From: CAZPMC01 sp964587755
GTDB taxonomy: Bacteria; Bacillota; Clostridia; Acetivibrionales; DTU013
Assembly: GCA_964587755.1 (NCBI GenBank)
Contig: CAZPMC010000033.1
Span: forward strand, 1 to 26,536
Direction of reading: 5' to 3'
DNA length: 26,536 bases
Position 1 is the stretch's first letter; every line of letters starts with the position of its first letter. Of the stretch, positions 15,937 to 24,620 are shown one piece after another. Both the position numbers and the translations under genes were made by a program. The notes beneath the pieces are model-generated. The model had not been told where the DNA came from and did no database searches. It saw only the letters and a program-made list of their open reading frames with translations.

Positions 15937-15950
15937 CGAACGTTTGTTCT
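15937..15950. promoter_or_regulatory. LexA-binding SOS box of recA
   Basis: CGAACGTTTGTTCT matches the Gram-positive LexA (DinR) site CGAAC-N4-GTTCG with one mismatch. It covers the predicted transcription start, just downstream of the -10, so LexA would block initiation. No lexA gene lies in the window. Confidence 0.85.
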
Positions 15951-15957
15951 TGTGTGG

Positions 15958-15986
15958 ATTATACAATATTTAAACATAATAGTCAA
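15958..15986 (-). promoter_or_regulatory. recA promoter
   Basis: On the minus strand TTGACT (15986-15981), a 17-bp spacer and a perfect TATAAT (15963-15958). It lies directly after the murJ stop at 16010, so recA is expressed separately from cinA and murJ, although no strong terminator separates them. Confidence 0.85.
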
Positions 15987-16009
15987 TAATAAAATAACAT
16001 ATTTTTACA

Positions 16010-17548
16010 TTATTTTTCTATTTTCAAAATTCTCATGGTTGCAAAGTAAACAGCAGCACCGACGCCTATTTCAAGAGCTAAATAGGATAATTGCAGCACC
16101 TTGGTATCAAGCTTTACAGGAATCTGCTGTAGAAGTATTACGATAACCCCCATTATTAGTGCAGATACGCCTGATTTAGCCATAAACCGGAATAACTCAC
16201 TTAGTTTGAGAGCCCTGATTCTTTTTTTAATCAGCAAAAGGAGCAGCACAGAGTTAATAGTACTTATTATCGAATATGATAGCGCCATTCCGGAAGCTCC
16301 AAGAGATGTAAAACGATAAAATATACTGCCGAAAAATAAGTTCATAAATGTGGCGCCAACTCCTATTAAAAGAGGAGTTTTCGTATCCTGCATGGCATAA
16401 AAGGCTCTGTTTAAAATGGCGCAAACAGACTGGGATATCATTGACACAGAAAACATTGCAAGTATTGTCGCCACATAAGGAACATCCTTTTCTCCAAATC
16501 TTCCGCCCCATGAAAAAATCGCTCGAATGATAGGCTCCCTCAATAAAACAAAGCCGACAGCAGACGGAATTGCCACAAATAATACCGAGGTTAATGATTT
16601 TTTTAAAATTCTTATGTAATCTTCTAATTCCCTTGATGCAAATTTCCCCGACAACGTAGGCAATATGGCTGTCCCCAATCCCATAGCAAATATGCCGTAG
16701 GGAAGCTGCCACGTAGTGTTCGCATTTCTAAAAGCTGCAAGACCGCCTTCAACTGATGATAGGCTTACAAATGCCGTTGCAATTATGATATTAAGCTGTG
16801 TTGTGGAGGAAGCCATAAGAGACGGTACCGCTTGGTTTAGAAGCTTTTTAAATCCTGAGTCGTATAGATCTATTTTAAACCTGAATAGCTTAAACCGCCT
16901 AAAAGCAAAGGACAGTTGAACTAAAAAATAAACAAAGGCACTTAAGGCTACTCCTAATGCAACCTTTTTCATGCTCTGGGGGTTTGTTTCTGCAAATAAA
17001 TATATACTTAAGGCACAGCCAATATTATATAAGGAAGGCCCGTATGCTGCGGCTGCAAACCTCTTGTATGAATTGAGAACACCGTTGCATATGCCTGCCA
17101 GCATTATAAAGGAAACAGATGGAAAGAGAATTCTTGAAAGCTGTATAGCAAGCTCTCTGGTCTGAGGACTCTTTTGTGAGAAGCCGGGAGCTATGAGCGG
17201 TATTATTTGCGGAGCAAAAATTACCCCAAGAAGACATAAAAGCACCAAGCAAATAATAATAACATTAATAAATGAGCTTGCTGCTCTCCAGCCTTCCTCT
17301 TCCTCATCAGTTTCAAGTTTTCCAGATAAAAAAGGCACCAAAGCCGCGGAAATAGTCCCCCCCACCAACAGGGTGTACATTAAATCCGGTACTGCAAATG
17401 CAGCTATATAGGCATCCTGAACCCAGCTTAAGCCTACCTTCCATGAAAGCATTGTTTCTCTGATAAATCCAGTAAATCTACTGAGTACCAAGGAAGACAT
17501 GACAATAATCGCTGCTGTGGCTATCCGATTACTTTTTGAATTTAACAA
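16010..17548 (-). CDS. murJ: Lipid II flippase MurJ (MviN family)
   Basis: Moves the peptidoglycan precursor lipid II across the cytoplasmic membrane. 512 residues with about 14 hydrophobic helices spread along the chain. The N-terminal SLVLSRFTGFIRETMLSWKVG is a family hallmark (conserved Arg and Glu in the first helix region), as are ALVPFLSGKLE and the central YGIFAMGLGTAILPTLS. The start is TTG at 17548, inside the cinA stop region (7-bp overlap), with GGAGG seven nt upstream in the cinA coding end, so translation is probably coupled. Flippase function is from the family; other MATE-like MOP exporters are less likely. Confidence 0.92.
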   Translation of the reverse strand: MLNSKSNRIATAAIIVMSSLVLSRFTGFIRETMLSWKVGLSWVQDAYIAAFAVPDLMYTLLVGGTISAALVPFLSGKLETDEEEEGWRAASSFINVIIICLVLLCLLGVIFAPQIIPLIAPGFSQKSPQTRELAIQLSRILFPSVSFIMLAGICNGVLNSYKRFAAAAYGPSLYNIGCALSIYLFAETNPQSMKKVALGVALSAFVYFLVQLSFAFRRFKLFRFKIDLYDSGFKKLLNQAVPSLMASSTTQLNIIIATAFVSLSSVEGGLAAFRNANTTWQLPYGIFAMGLGTAILPTLSGKFASRELEDYIRILKKSLTSVLFVAIPSAVGFVLLREPIIRAIFSWGGRFGEKDVPYVATILAMFSVSMISQSVCAILNRAFYAMQDTKTPLLIGVGATFMNLFFGSIFYRFTSLGASGMALSYSIISTINSVLLLLLIKKRIRALKLSELFRFMAKSGVSALIMGVIVILLQQIPVKLDTKVLQLSYLALEIGVGAAVYFATMRILKIEK

Positions 17549-18798
17549 TCTTCATCCTCCGCAGCACTAGATAAATAGCGCCTAATCATATCAAAGGAGT
17601 GGAGGCATGCAACATTTCTTATCCGCTCTCTTCCACCCCAAAGGGAAAGCTTCTGCGCCTTTACCCCTTTTTTATCGGCCAGTGCAATATACACTGTACC
17701 TACAGGTTTCTCATTAGAGCCTCCGTCAGGACCGGCAATACCTGTGATAGAAACACCGATGTCAGTACTGGAAATGCTTCTTATGCATTCGGCCATCTCC
17801 TTGGCAGTTTCCTCACTTACAGCACCGTGCTTGTCCAAAGTTTCCTGCCTGACACCTAACTCTTCCACCTTTGAGCGGTCACTATATGTTACTATACAGC
17901 GGTCAAAAACATCAGATATCCCCGGTATGTCGGTAAGCTTCGCTGAAAGCATACCTCCGGTACAGGACTCCGCAATAGAAATAGTCATTTTTTTCTCTAT
18001 AAGAAGCCTTGCAACTACCTGCTGAAGACTGCTGTTATCATCACTATAAACAGCATCTCCAAATCTTCGACGTATTTCTTCCAGTACTGGTGTTATTATA
18101 TCTTCATGAGGGCCATCTATCGGATAGCTTGCAGTAATTCTCAGCATTACCTCTCCATCCTTTGCATAGGGGGCTATTGTGGGGTTCAACTGAGAGTCAA
18201 CCAGATCTATTATCTTATCCTCCATTGCCGACTCACCGATACCAAAAATCCTTAGGAATCTCGAAACAAGCTTGACATCGGACTTTGATGCGAAATACGG
18301 CAATACACTTTTATCAAACATAGGCCGCATTTCTGATGGCGGCCCCGGCAGCATTACAATTGTTTTGTCTCCTTCTTCTATAATACATCCTGGAGCCGTA
18401 CCGTTTTTGTTTCTGACTATTATACACCCTTCAGGTAAGAAAGCTTGTTTTATGTTATTCTTCGACATGACTCTGTTTCGTTTTGCAAAAAACTCTGTCA
18501 TGACATCAAGACATTGTTGATCAAGAATCAATTTTCTGTTCAGCACTGATGCAACTGTTTCCTTGGTCAAATCATCCCGTGTCGGGCCCAATCCCCCGGT
18601 CAAAATAATCACATCAGACCTCGATAAGGCTAAAGAAAGACACGCCTTTAACCTTTCCTGGTTATCACCTACCACATCATGATAATAGACGCCGATACCA
18701 ACCTTTGGCAATTCAGCCGAAATGTATTGAGCATTTGTATTGGCAATCTGCCCCATAAGAAGCTCTGTACCTACTGCAATAATCTCCGCTTTCTTCAG
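17542..18798 (-). CDS. cinA: CinA: nicotinamide-nucleotide amidase with MoaB-like domain; non-canonical start
   Basis: Deamidates nicotinamide mononucleotide; the N-terminal domain of some members is an ADP-ribose pyrophosphatase. The N-terminal MoaB/MogA-like domain has ILTGGLGPTRDDLTKE; the C-terminal PncC domain has ISIAESCTGGMLSAKL and SITGIAGPDGG. The first ATG at 18756 would remove the conserved first strand. Reading upstream in frame gives KKAEIIAVGTELL before MGQIANTNAQ, exactly the family opening, but between it and the in-frame TGA upstream there is no ATG, GTG or TTG. The likely start is CTG at 18798 or ATT at 18801, 8 and 5 nt after GGGAG. With CTG the protein has 418 residues, the family's usual length. 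A sequencing frameshift is the alternative. Confidence 0.85.
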   Translation of the reverse strand: MKKAEIIAVGTELLMGQIANTNAQYISAELPKVGIGVYYHDVVGDNQERLKACLSLALSRSDVIILTGGLGPTRDDLTKETVASVLNRKLILDQQCLDVMTEFFAKRNRVMSKNNIKQAFLPEGCIIVRNKNGTAPGCIIEEGDKTIVMLPGPPSEMRPMFDKSVLPYFASKSDVKLVSRFLRIFGIGESAMEDKIIDLVDSQLNPTIAPYAKDGEVMLRITASYPIDGPHEDIITPVLEEIRRRFGDAVYSDDNSSLQQVVARLLIEKKMTISIAESCTGGMLSAKLTDIPGISDVFDRCIVTYSDRSKVEELGVRQETLDKHGAVSEETAKEMAECIRSISSTDIGVSITGIAGPDGGSNEKPVGTVYIALADKKGVKAQKLSLWGGRERIRNVACLHSFDMIRRYLSSAAEDEDC

Positions 18799-18836
18799 AA
18801 TGTCATCTCCCTTTTGATCTTTAAGTCATATAAAAA

Positions 18837-19268
18837 TTAGAGCCTGTAAACTTGTTCTGATGTTAATACACTGATATTATTTTCTTTAAGAGCTGAAATT
18901 GCTTTGTCGGTATCCTCAACTCTAAGTATAACTAACGCTTGATTTTCTGCCTTTCCCACAAATGCATACATATATTCTATCCCTATGCCTTCATCCCCGA
19001 GTATTTCCAGTGCTACCGACAATCCGCCTGGTTTGTCCTGGACACCTATTGCGATAACACATGTGGAGCCAACAGAAAAACCTTCGTCTTTCAGCACCTT
19101 CTCAGCCTTTTCAGGGTCGTTCACGATCAACCGTAGAACTCCAAAATCTGTAGTGTCGGCTATAGACAAAGCACTTATGTCAATGTTGTTTTTGCCGAGA
19201 ATTTTTGTAACATCTGCCAGTCTTCCAGATTTGTTCTCTAAAAAGATAGATATTTGCTTTACCAACAT
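18837..19268 (-). CDS. Tandem ACT-domain protein, probable amino-acid sensor
   Basis: 143 residues made of two ACT domains (about 1-66 and 70-140). The first opens KQISIFLENKSGRLADVTKIL and the second GVQDKPGGLSVALEIL, the beta-alpha-beta ligand-binding pattern of ACT. There is no catalytic domain. Such small double-ACT proteins commonly sit beside phenylacetate-CoA ligase and indolepyruvate oxidoreductase genes and probably bind an aromatic or branched amino acid, but no ligand is proven from the sequence. ATG at 19268 behind GGAGG, 25 bp after the ligase gene. It is the distal gene of the aryl-acid cluster. Confidence 0.88.
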   Translation of the reverse strand: MLVKQISIFLENKSGRLADVTKILGKNNIDISALSIADTTDFGVLRLIVNDPEKAEKVLKDEGFSVGSTCVIAIGVQDKPGGLSVALEILGDEGIGIEYMYAFVGKAENQALVILRVEDTDKAISALKENNISVLTSEQVYRL

Positions 19269-19293
19269 GGCGATACCTCCTCAAGCTTTTTTA

Positions 19294-20598
19294 TTAAACC
19301 AATTTACGTCTGTCAATTACTCTCTTTGCTTTACCTTCGCTTCTTTCAATAGTTTTCGGTTCAACCAGCTTCACCTTTGCGCTAATTCCCAAGGTATCCT
19401 CAATTGATTTTCTAATCTTCTTCTCCATATTTTCTATATACCTTACCTGATCTGAGAACATTTCCGGAGTCATTTCTACCCATACTTCCAAGACATCAAG
19501 ATTGTTAATTCTATCAACAATAAGCAGATAGTGAGGTGCGGTTCCTCCAAGCTCCAATAATACGCTTTCGATTTGAGATGGGAAAATATTAACTCCACGT
19601 ATTATCAACATGTCGTCAGTACGTCCTGTCACCTTGCTCATTCTTACAAGTGTTCTTCCACATTCACATGGCTCATAATTTAGAGATGAAATGTCGTGGG
19701 TTCTATAACGCAGTAGCGGTAAGCCCTCTTTTGTAATAGTAGAGAATACAAGCTCACCTTGGGAACCTGGCGGTAAAACCTCTTCAGTAATCGGATCGAT
19801 AATTTCAGGTATAAAGTGGTCCTCTTGTATGTGTAAGCCGCATTTACACATACACTCTGTAGAAACACCGGGCCCCATTATCTCACTTAAGCCATAGATA
19901 TCAATTGCAGTTATACCCAGTCTTTCCTCTATTTGATTACGCATATTGTCTGTCCACGGTTCAGCCCCGAATATACCTGACTTAAGCTTCAAATCAGCCT
20001 TATTTATTCCTGCCTCTTCCATTTCTTCTGCCATATACAGTGCATAGGACGGAGTGCAGGCTAGTATGGTAGTTCCAAAATCCTTCATAATCTGAAGCTG
20101 TCTTTTTGTATTTCCGCTTGAGGCAGGGATAACAGAAGCACCTAATCTCTCTGCTCCATAATGGGCTCCCAAGCCCCCGGTAAATAAGCCGTACCCGTAA
20201 GCAATCTGGACTATTGAATTCTTTTCAGCACCGGCGCTTACCAAGGTTCTGGCCATTATTTCAGCCCATGTGTCAATATCCCGCCTCGTATAGCCGACAA
20301 CCGTCTGTTTCCCGGTTGTGCCTGAAGATGCATGGATTCTGATAATTTCACTTATGGGCACTGCAAACATCCCATAAGGGTATGTGTCCCTAAGATCCTG
20401 CTTATAAGTAAACGGCAGCTTTGAAAGATCCTTTATTCCCTTAATATCACCAGGTTCAAGTCCTTTTTGCTGCATTCTTTCTCTATAAAATGGAACATTG
20501 TGATATATTCTGTTTACAGTCTTAACAAGTCTTGCCTTTTGGAGTTTATTCATGTCTTCCCTTGACATACACTCTCTAGAACGGTTCCAATAATTCAT
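19294..20598 (-). CDS. paaK: Phenylacetate--CoA ligase (aryl-acetate CoA ligase)
   Basis: Activates an aryl-acetate with ATP and CoA. 434 residues, the PaaK length. The adenylate-forming motif ASSGTTGKQTVVGYT (90-104) carries the P-loop-like SSGTTGK, and IYGLSEIMGPGV matches the A5 region. The Cys-rich CMCKCG and CECGRTL segments seen in PaaK proteins are present, as is the C-terminal domain with RVIDRRKLV. ATG at 20598 behind GGAGG. It lies 24 bp after iorB. In this setting it may run in either direction: trapping aryl-acetates as CoA esters, or making ATP from the aryl-acetyl-CoA produced by IorAB. Substrate range is inferred. Confidence 0.9.
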   Translation of the reverse strand: MNYWNRSRECMSREDMNKLQKARLVKTVNRIYHNVPFYRERMQQKGLEPGDIKGIKDLSKLPFTYKQDLRDTYPYGMFAVPISEIIRIHASSGTTGKQTVVGYTRRDIDTWAEIMARTLVSAGAEKNSIVQIAYGYGLFTGGLGAHYGAERLGASVIPASSGNTKRQLQIMKDFGTTILACTPSYALYMAEEMEEAGINKADLKLKSGIFGAEPWTDNMRNQIEERLGITAIDIYGLSEIMGPGVSTECMCKCGLHIQEDHFIPEIIDPITEEVLPPGSQGELVFSTITKEGLPLLRYRTHDISSLNYEPCECGRTLVRMSKVTGRTDDMLIIRGVNIFPSQIESVLLELGGTAPHYLLIVDRINNLDVLEVWVEMTPEMFSDQVRYIENMEKKIRKSIEDTLGISAKVKLVEPKTIERSEGKAKRVIDRRKLV

Positions 20599-20622
20599 AT
20601 ATAAAGACCTCCAAATATCAAT

Positions 20623-21186
20623 TTATACGGCTTCAAAAGCTTTTATGTTTACCTCAAAAAATTTAGGCGGAATTACTTCCTTCAAAACCTGTTTCCATAC
20701 TTTAGTTTCAATCTTTGTTGATTTTGCCATCAATGCTATTAATACCACATTAGCTGCCTTAATATTTCCACATTTCCTGGCAATATCAAGTGCATTAATA
20801 GACTGAACATTTATACCGCTTTCTTTTAATCTGCTTAGTATATTCTCAGGATATTTCTGCTTACCTGTAATAACGGGCATAGGATTTATTTCTTGATCAT
20901 TGACAACCAGCGTCCCTCCTTTTTTCAGGTAGTCAACCCATCTGAGGGCTTCAAGCAGTTCAAAGGCAATAATAATATCTGCCTCACCTTTTTCAATCAA
21001 AGGAGAGTAAACCTTATTGCCCATCTTAACATATGTGACAACACTGCCCCCTCTTTGCGACATCCCATGCACTTCTGAAACCTTAACGTCATAGCCACTC
21101 TTCACAGCTACATTCCCAAGAATACGGCTTGCTAACAGTGTCCCTTGACCTCCGACACCTACTATCATTATATTTAAATTATCCAT
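20623..21186 (-). CDS. iorB: Indolepyruvate:ferredoxin oxidoreductase beta subunit
   Basis: The gamma-type 2-oxoacid oxidoreductase subunit that completes the IorAB complex. 187 residues from the ATG at 21186; a GTG at 21195 is possible, but the ATG with GGTGAT upstream gives the usual N terminus. The opening MIVGVGGQGTLLASRIL is diagnostic of the family, as is VSEVHGMSQRGGSVVTYVKMG. It overlaps the end of iorA by a few bases, implying coupled synthesis of the two subunits in equal amounts. The enzyme is cytoplasmic and oxygen-sensitive. Confidence 0.94.
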   Translation of the reverse strand: MDNLNIMIVGVGGQGTLLASRILGNVAVKSGYDVKVSEVHGMSQRGGSVVTYVKMGNKVYSPLIEKGEADIIIAFELLEALRWVDYLKKGGTLVVNDQEINPMPVITGKQKYPENILSRLKESGINVQSINALDIARKCGNIKAANVVLIALMAKSTKIETKVWKQVLKEVIPPKFFEVNIKAFEAV

Positions 21187-22921
21187 TGTTATCACCAGCC
21201 TTTTCTATGGCATTAAATCTACATACCTTACTGCATAGCTTACATCCGACGCATAGTGCACTGTCAATCTCTATCTTATCACCCTTATCAACTATAGCCG
21301 GACATCCTATCTTTAAGCACATTCTGCACATTTTGCACCTGTCGGTAATAACCTGTACTCCTTCATATTTAACACTCTTTAGAAGTGCACAAGGTCTTTG
21401 AGAAATAATAACTGATGGCTCGTCAGCTTGAATCTCCTGGGCAACTACCCTTTCAAATTCTTTCAAATCAAAAGGGTCTGCAACAACAACCCGGTTTATT
21501 CCAACTGCCTTGGCTAACAACTCCAGGTCTACCTGGGGTGCAGGTTCACCTTTAATGGTGAAGCCTGTTGTAGGGTTGTGCTGATGTCCGGTCATTCCTG
21601 TAATGGAATTATCAAGAATGATTACCGTAGAACAGCCTTTGTTGTACACAACGTCGATTAATCCTGTGATTCCTGAATGAATAAAAGTTGAATCGCCGAG
21701 GATTGCAACCGTTTTTTTACCGAATTCTCTTCCTCTTGCCTTCTCCACACCATGTGCAACACCAATACTGGCTCCCATGCAAACGCAGGTATCCATAGTC
21801 TCAGTAGGAGAAAGGGCCCCCAGCGTATAACATCCTATATCCCCAAAGACAGTCAGCCTTAACTTTTTAAGAATGTGAAACATACCTCTGTGGGGACACC
21901 CCGGGCACATAACAGGAGGTCTTATAGGAGATTGATTGTCAATATCGTATGATTTCTCTTTAGTTATTCCTAATATTCTTTCTCTTATCAATGAAGCGGA
22001 ATACTCTCCGGTGACAGGCAATAACTCTTTTCCGACAACCTTTATTCCCAGCTCTTTAATTTGACCTTCAAAGAATGGCTCCAGCTCTTCAATAACGTAA
22101 AGAGTTTTGACCTGTGATGCAAATTCTTTAATCTTTTTTATAGGTAGAGGATAAACCATTCCAAGCTTAAGGTATGATACATCACCAAAAGCTTCTCTTG
22201 AATACTGATAAGATATCCCTGAGGTTATCACACCAATATCCTTACTTCCCCATTCTATGTGATTCAGGTCGGATCCTTCCGCAAAATCCCTAAGGGCTGC
22301 CATCCTTTTCTCAACCTCAATATGCCTTACTTTGGCCATGGCAGGCATCATTACATATTTGCCGGGATTCTTCACATAAGGCTTAAGCTCTATATTTTCT
22401 CTGTCATGAATCTCAACCCTGCTTTGTGAATGGGCAATTCGTGTAGTCAGCCTGACAATTACAGGGCAATCATATTTTTCACTTATTTCGAAGGCAGTCT
22501 TTACGTAATCTTTACACTCCTGACTATCTGCAGGCTCCAGTATCGGAACCTTTGATGCACGGGCATAGTGCCTGGAATCCTGCTCATTTTGCGAGCTATG
22601 CATTCCCGGATCATCAGCTACCATAATTACAAGACCCCCGTTCACCCCCGTGTAGGATACAGTGAAAAGCGGATCTGCCGCAACATTCAATCCAACATGC
22701 TTCATTGCACAAATAGATCTGGCTCCGGCATAGCTGGCACCAATAGCTACCTCTAATGCAACCTTCTCATTAGGTGACCATTCGCTGTATATGTCATCAT
22801 ACTTTGCAATATTTTCAGTTATTTCAGTACTAGGTGTACCGGGATATGCAGCTGCAACCCTAACGCCAGCTTCAAAAGCACCCCTTGCCACAGCTTCATT
22901 TCCAAGCATCAGTCTGTTCAT
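21179..22921 (-). CDS. iorA: Indolepyruvate:ferredoxin oxidoreductase alpha subunit
   Basis: Oxidatively decarboxylates aryl-pyruvates (from Trp, Phe and Tyr transamination) to aryl-acetyl-CoA, reducing ferredoxin. 580 residues from the ATG at 22921, which has AAGGAG 6 nt upstream; an upstream start at 22969 is disfavoured. Order of domains: N-terminal pyrimidine domain with AAYPGTPSTEITENIA, a central transketolase-like domain, the TPP-binding domain with GDIGCYTLG and GDSTFIHSGITGL, and a C-terminal 2x[4Fe-4S] ferredoxin domain with C529, C532, C535, C540 and C557, C560, C563, C567. It overlaps iorB. Family membership is clear; preference among aromatic 2-oxoacids is not. Confidence 0.94.
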   Translation of the reverse strand: MNRLMLGNEAVARGAFEAGVRVAAAYPGTPSTEITENIAKYDDIYSEWSPNEKVALEVAIGASYAGARSICAMKHVGLNVAADPLFTVSYTGVNGGLVIMVADDPGMHSSQNEQDSRHYARASKVPILEPADSQECKDYVKTAFEISEKYDCPVIVRLTTRIAHSQSRVEIHDRENIELKPYVKNPGKYVMMPAMAKVRHIEVEKRMAALRDFAEGSDLNHIEWGSKDIGVITSGISYQYSREAFGDVSYLKLGMVYPLPIKKIKEFASQVKTLYVIEELEPFFEGQIKELGIKVVGKELLPVTGEYSASLIRERILGITKEKSYDIDNQSPIRPPVMCPGCPHRGMFHILKKLRLTVFGDIGCYTLGALSPTETMDTCVCMGASIGVAHGVEKARGREFGKKTVAILGDSTFIHSGITGLIDVVYNKGCSTVIILDNSITGMTGHQHNPTTGFTIKGEPAPQVDLELLAKAVGINRVVVADPFDLKEFERVVAQEIQADEPSVIISQRPCALLKSVKYEGVQVITDRCKMCRMCLKIGCPAIVDKGDKIEIDSALCVGCKLCSKVCRFNAIEKAGDNNG

Positions 22922-22963
22922 ATATGTCTCCTTAGAAATTAATTTTATCTTATCAGAACTGTA

Positions 22964-22985
22964 TCCCAATCACTTACAATTGGGA
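22964..22985 (-). promoter_or_regulatory. Palindrome in the iorA leader, possible operator
   Basis: The perfect 7-bp inverted repeat TCCCAAT (22964-22970) and ATTGGGA (22979-22985) with an 8-nt centre lies 43 bp upstream of the iorA ATG and 50 bp after the symporter stop. It lacks a T tract, so it is more like a repressor site or RNA hairpin than a terminator. The hexamer TTGTAA in the centre and an AT-rich segment downstream could be part of a promoter, but no convincing -10 is seen. Confidence 0.35.
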
Positions 22986-23034
22986 CACAATCAGTCTTCT
23001 CTATTTTAAACTCAAATTTTCTTTTTGTAAACCT

Positions 23035-24537
23035 TTATGCCTCCACTTCAACGCTTATTTTATCTGCATTACCATATACTTTTTCAATGTGCTTTTTCGG
23101 AAATTTAGCTGATACAAAGCTTATCACCGGTACTGCAATAAGAGACAGAAGCATTGCAACGGCTCCTATATTAGGCGCTTTACTCGCATCCATTTTATAT
23201 ACTAAAGCGCCAATAATTGCTACACAAAATCCTGTTATAAACCCTGCCCATGCACCTGCTTTAGTAGTTCCCTTCCAGTACAGCCCGTACAGGAATGGTG
23301 CAAGAAATGCCCCCGCTACAGTCCCCCAAGAGAAGGACATAAGGCTCAATATGGAATTTGGTGTAACGGCAACTAAAAATGAAAGCATTACAAATACTAC
23401 ACACAAAATCCTCATAAGAAGCATTTCACTGCTCTTTTTTATTTCAGGAAAAAGAGTTCCTTTTACCAGGTCCATTGAAATCGCAGAGCTGGATACTAAA
23501 ACCAGGGATGATAATGTGGACATTGAAGCTGAAAGCACCAAAATCACAATGATACCGATTAATGATTCCGGAAGCGCTTTTTCAAGCACCATTGGCATTA
23601 CCATGTCAGCATTTGCAGCTCCATTTGCCCCAACGGGCATCTTGTTGTCAAGATACAGCCTTCCAAAGGCACCTACAAAATATGCACCTCCTGCAATAAT
23701 CAGAGCAAATACAGTAGAAATAATCGTACCTTTTTTAATTGCATCGTCGTCCTTAACAGCATAAAATTTGTGAACCATCTGGGGCAATCCCCAGCTTCCA
23801 AGACTGGTGAGAATAACAAGTCCTAAAAGATTAAGAGGTTGTGCACTGAAAATACTTACAAGCCCTGGGCCGTCTCCCGGTATTTCAGATAGCTTTTTTA
23901 TACCGTTTCCAATGCCTCCGACTGCCGGGTTCGATATGATAAAGTAAATCATTAATCCGACTCCCGCAAGCATTATAATTCCCTGCACAAAGTCGTTTAA
24001 GGCGGTTGCTATGTATCCGCCCAGCAGCAAATAAACAGCAGTTAAAAAGGCCATTGCTGCCATACAATAAACAAAGGGCACCCCGAAGGTTCTCTCAAAA
24101 AGATATCCCAGTCCTTGATATACCGATGCTGAATAGGGCACCATAAAAATGAATATTATCAATGCTGTAACAACCTTCATCGCTTTACTTTCATATCTTT
24201 TTTCAAAGAATTCGGGCATTGTTGATACATTTAATTCATGCGTCATTTGACGTGTTTTTTTAGCAAGGACAAGCCATGCCAAAAGGCTTCCGATAAGTGC
24301 ATTGCCAATACCGATAAACGTAGATGAAATTCCGAAACCCCATCCTATTTTGCCTGCATAGCCGATAAAAATAACAGCAGAAAAATAAGATGTACCATAG
24401 GCAAAAGCAGTCAGCCAAGGCCCCATTTTCCTACCGCCCAAAAAGAAATCAGATACGTTATTGACCTTTTTCTTGCTGTAAATTCCGACACCTACCATGA
24501 TCAGAACAAAGATAAGTAAAAACACATACTTAAGCAT
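23035..24537 (-). CDS. Sodium/solute symporter (SSS family), substrate unknown
   Basis: A sodium-coupled importer in the cytoplasmic membrane. 500 residues with about 13 hydrophobic helices, as in PutP and PanF. Recognisable features are the first-helix region followed by DFFLGGRKMGPWLTAFAYG, the family signature around GGYIATALNDFVQGIIM, and the TM9 segment LSASMSTLSSLVLVSSSAIS that lines a sodium site. The substrate cannot be read from the sequence. Proline, pantothenate, monocarboxylates or an aromatic acid are possible; the last would suit the following iorA-iorB-paaK genes, which start 113 bp downstream in the same direction. ATG at 24537, with an extended -10 promoter about 85 bp upstream. 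Confidence 0.9.
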   Translation of the reverse strand: MLKYVFLLIFVLIMVGVGIYSKKKVNNVSDFFLGGRKMGPWLTAFAYGTSYFSAVIFIGYAGKIGWGFGISSTFIGIGNALIGSLLAWLVLAKKTRQMTHELNVSTMPEFFEKRYESKAMKVVTALIIFIFMVPYSASVYQGLGYLFERTFGVPFVYCMAAMAFLTAVYLLLGGYIATALNDFVQGIIMLAGVGLMIYFIISNPAVGGIGNGIKKLSEIPGDGPGLVSIFSAQPLNLLGLVILTSLGSWGLPQMVHKFYAVKDDDAIKKGTIISTVFALIIAGGAYFVGAFGRLYLDNKMPVGANGAANADMVMPMVLEKALPESLIGIIVILVLSASMSTLSSLVLVSSSAISMDLVKGTLFPEIKKSSEMLLMRILCVVFVMLSFLVAVTPNSILSLMSFSWGTVAGAFLAPFLYGLYWKGTTKAGAWAGFITGFCVAIIGALVYKMDASKAPNIGAVAMLLSLIAVPVISFVSAKFPKKHIEKVYGNADKISVEVEA

Positions 24538-24620
24538 TCCATTCTACCATCCTTCCATTTTATAAAATTGTTCTTACTTCCTACCATTCAACCGTTCTTC
24601 AAATACTATTTTCAGGCTAT

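Noticed and set aside
16254..16712. Second minus-strand frame of 152 codons inside murJ
   Set aside because: It lies in another frame of murJ, is rich in Cys and Ile as expected of a shifted reading of membrane-protein codons, and has no start signal.
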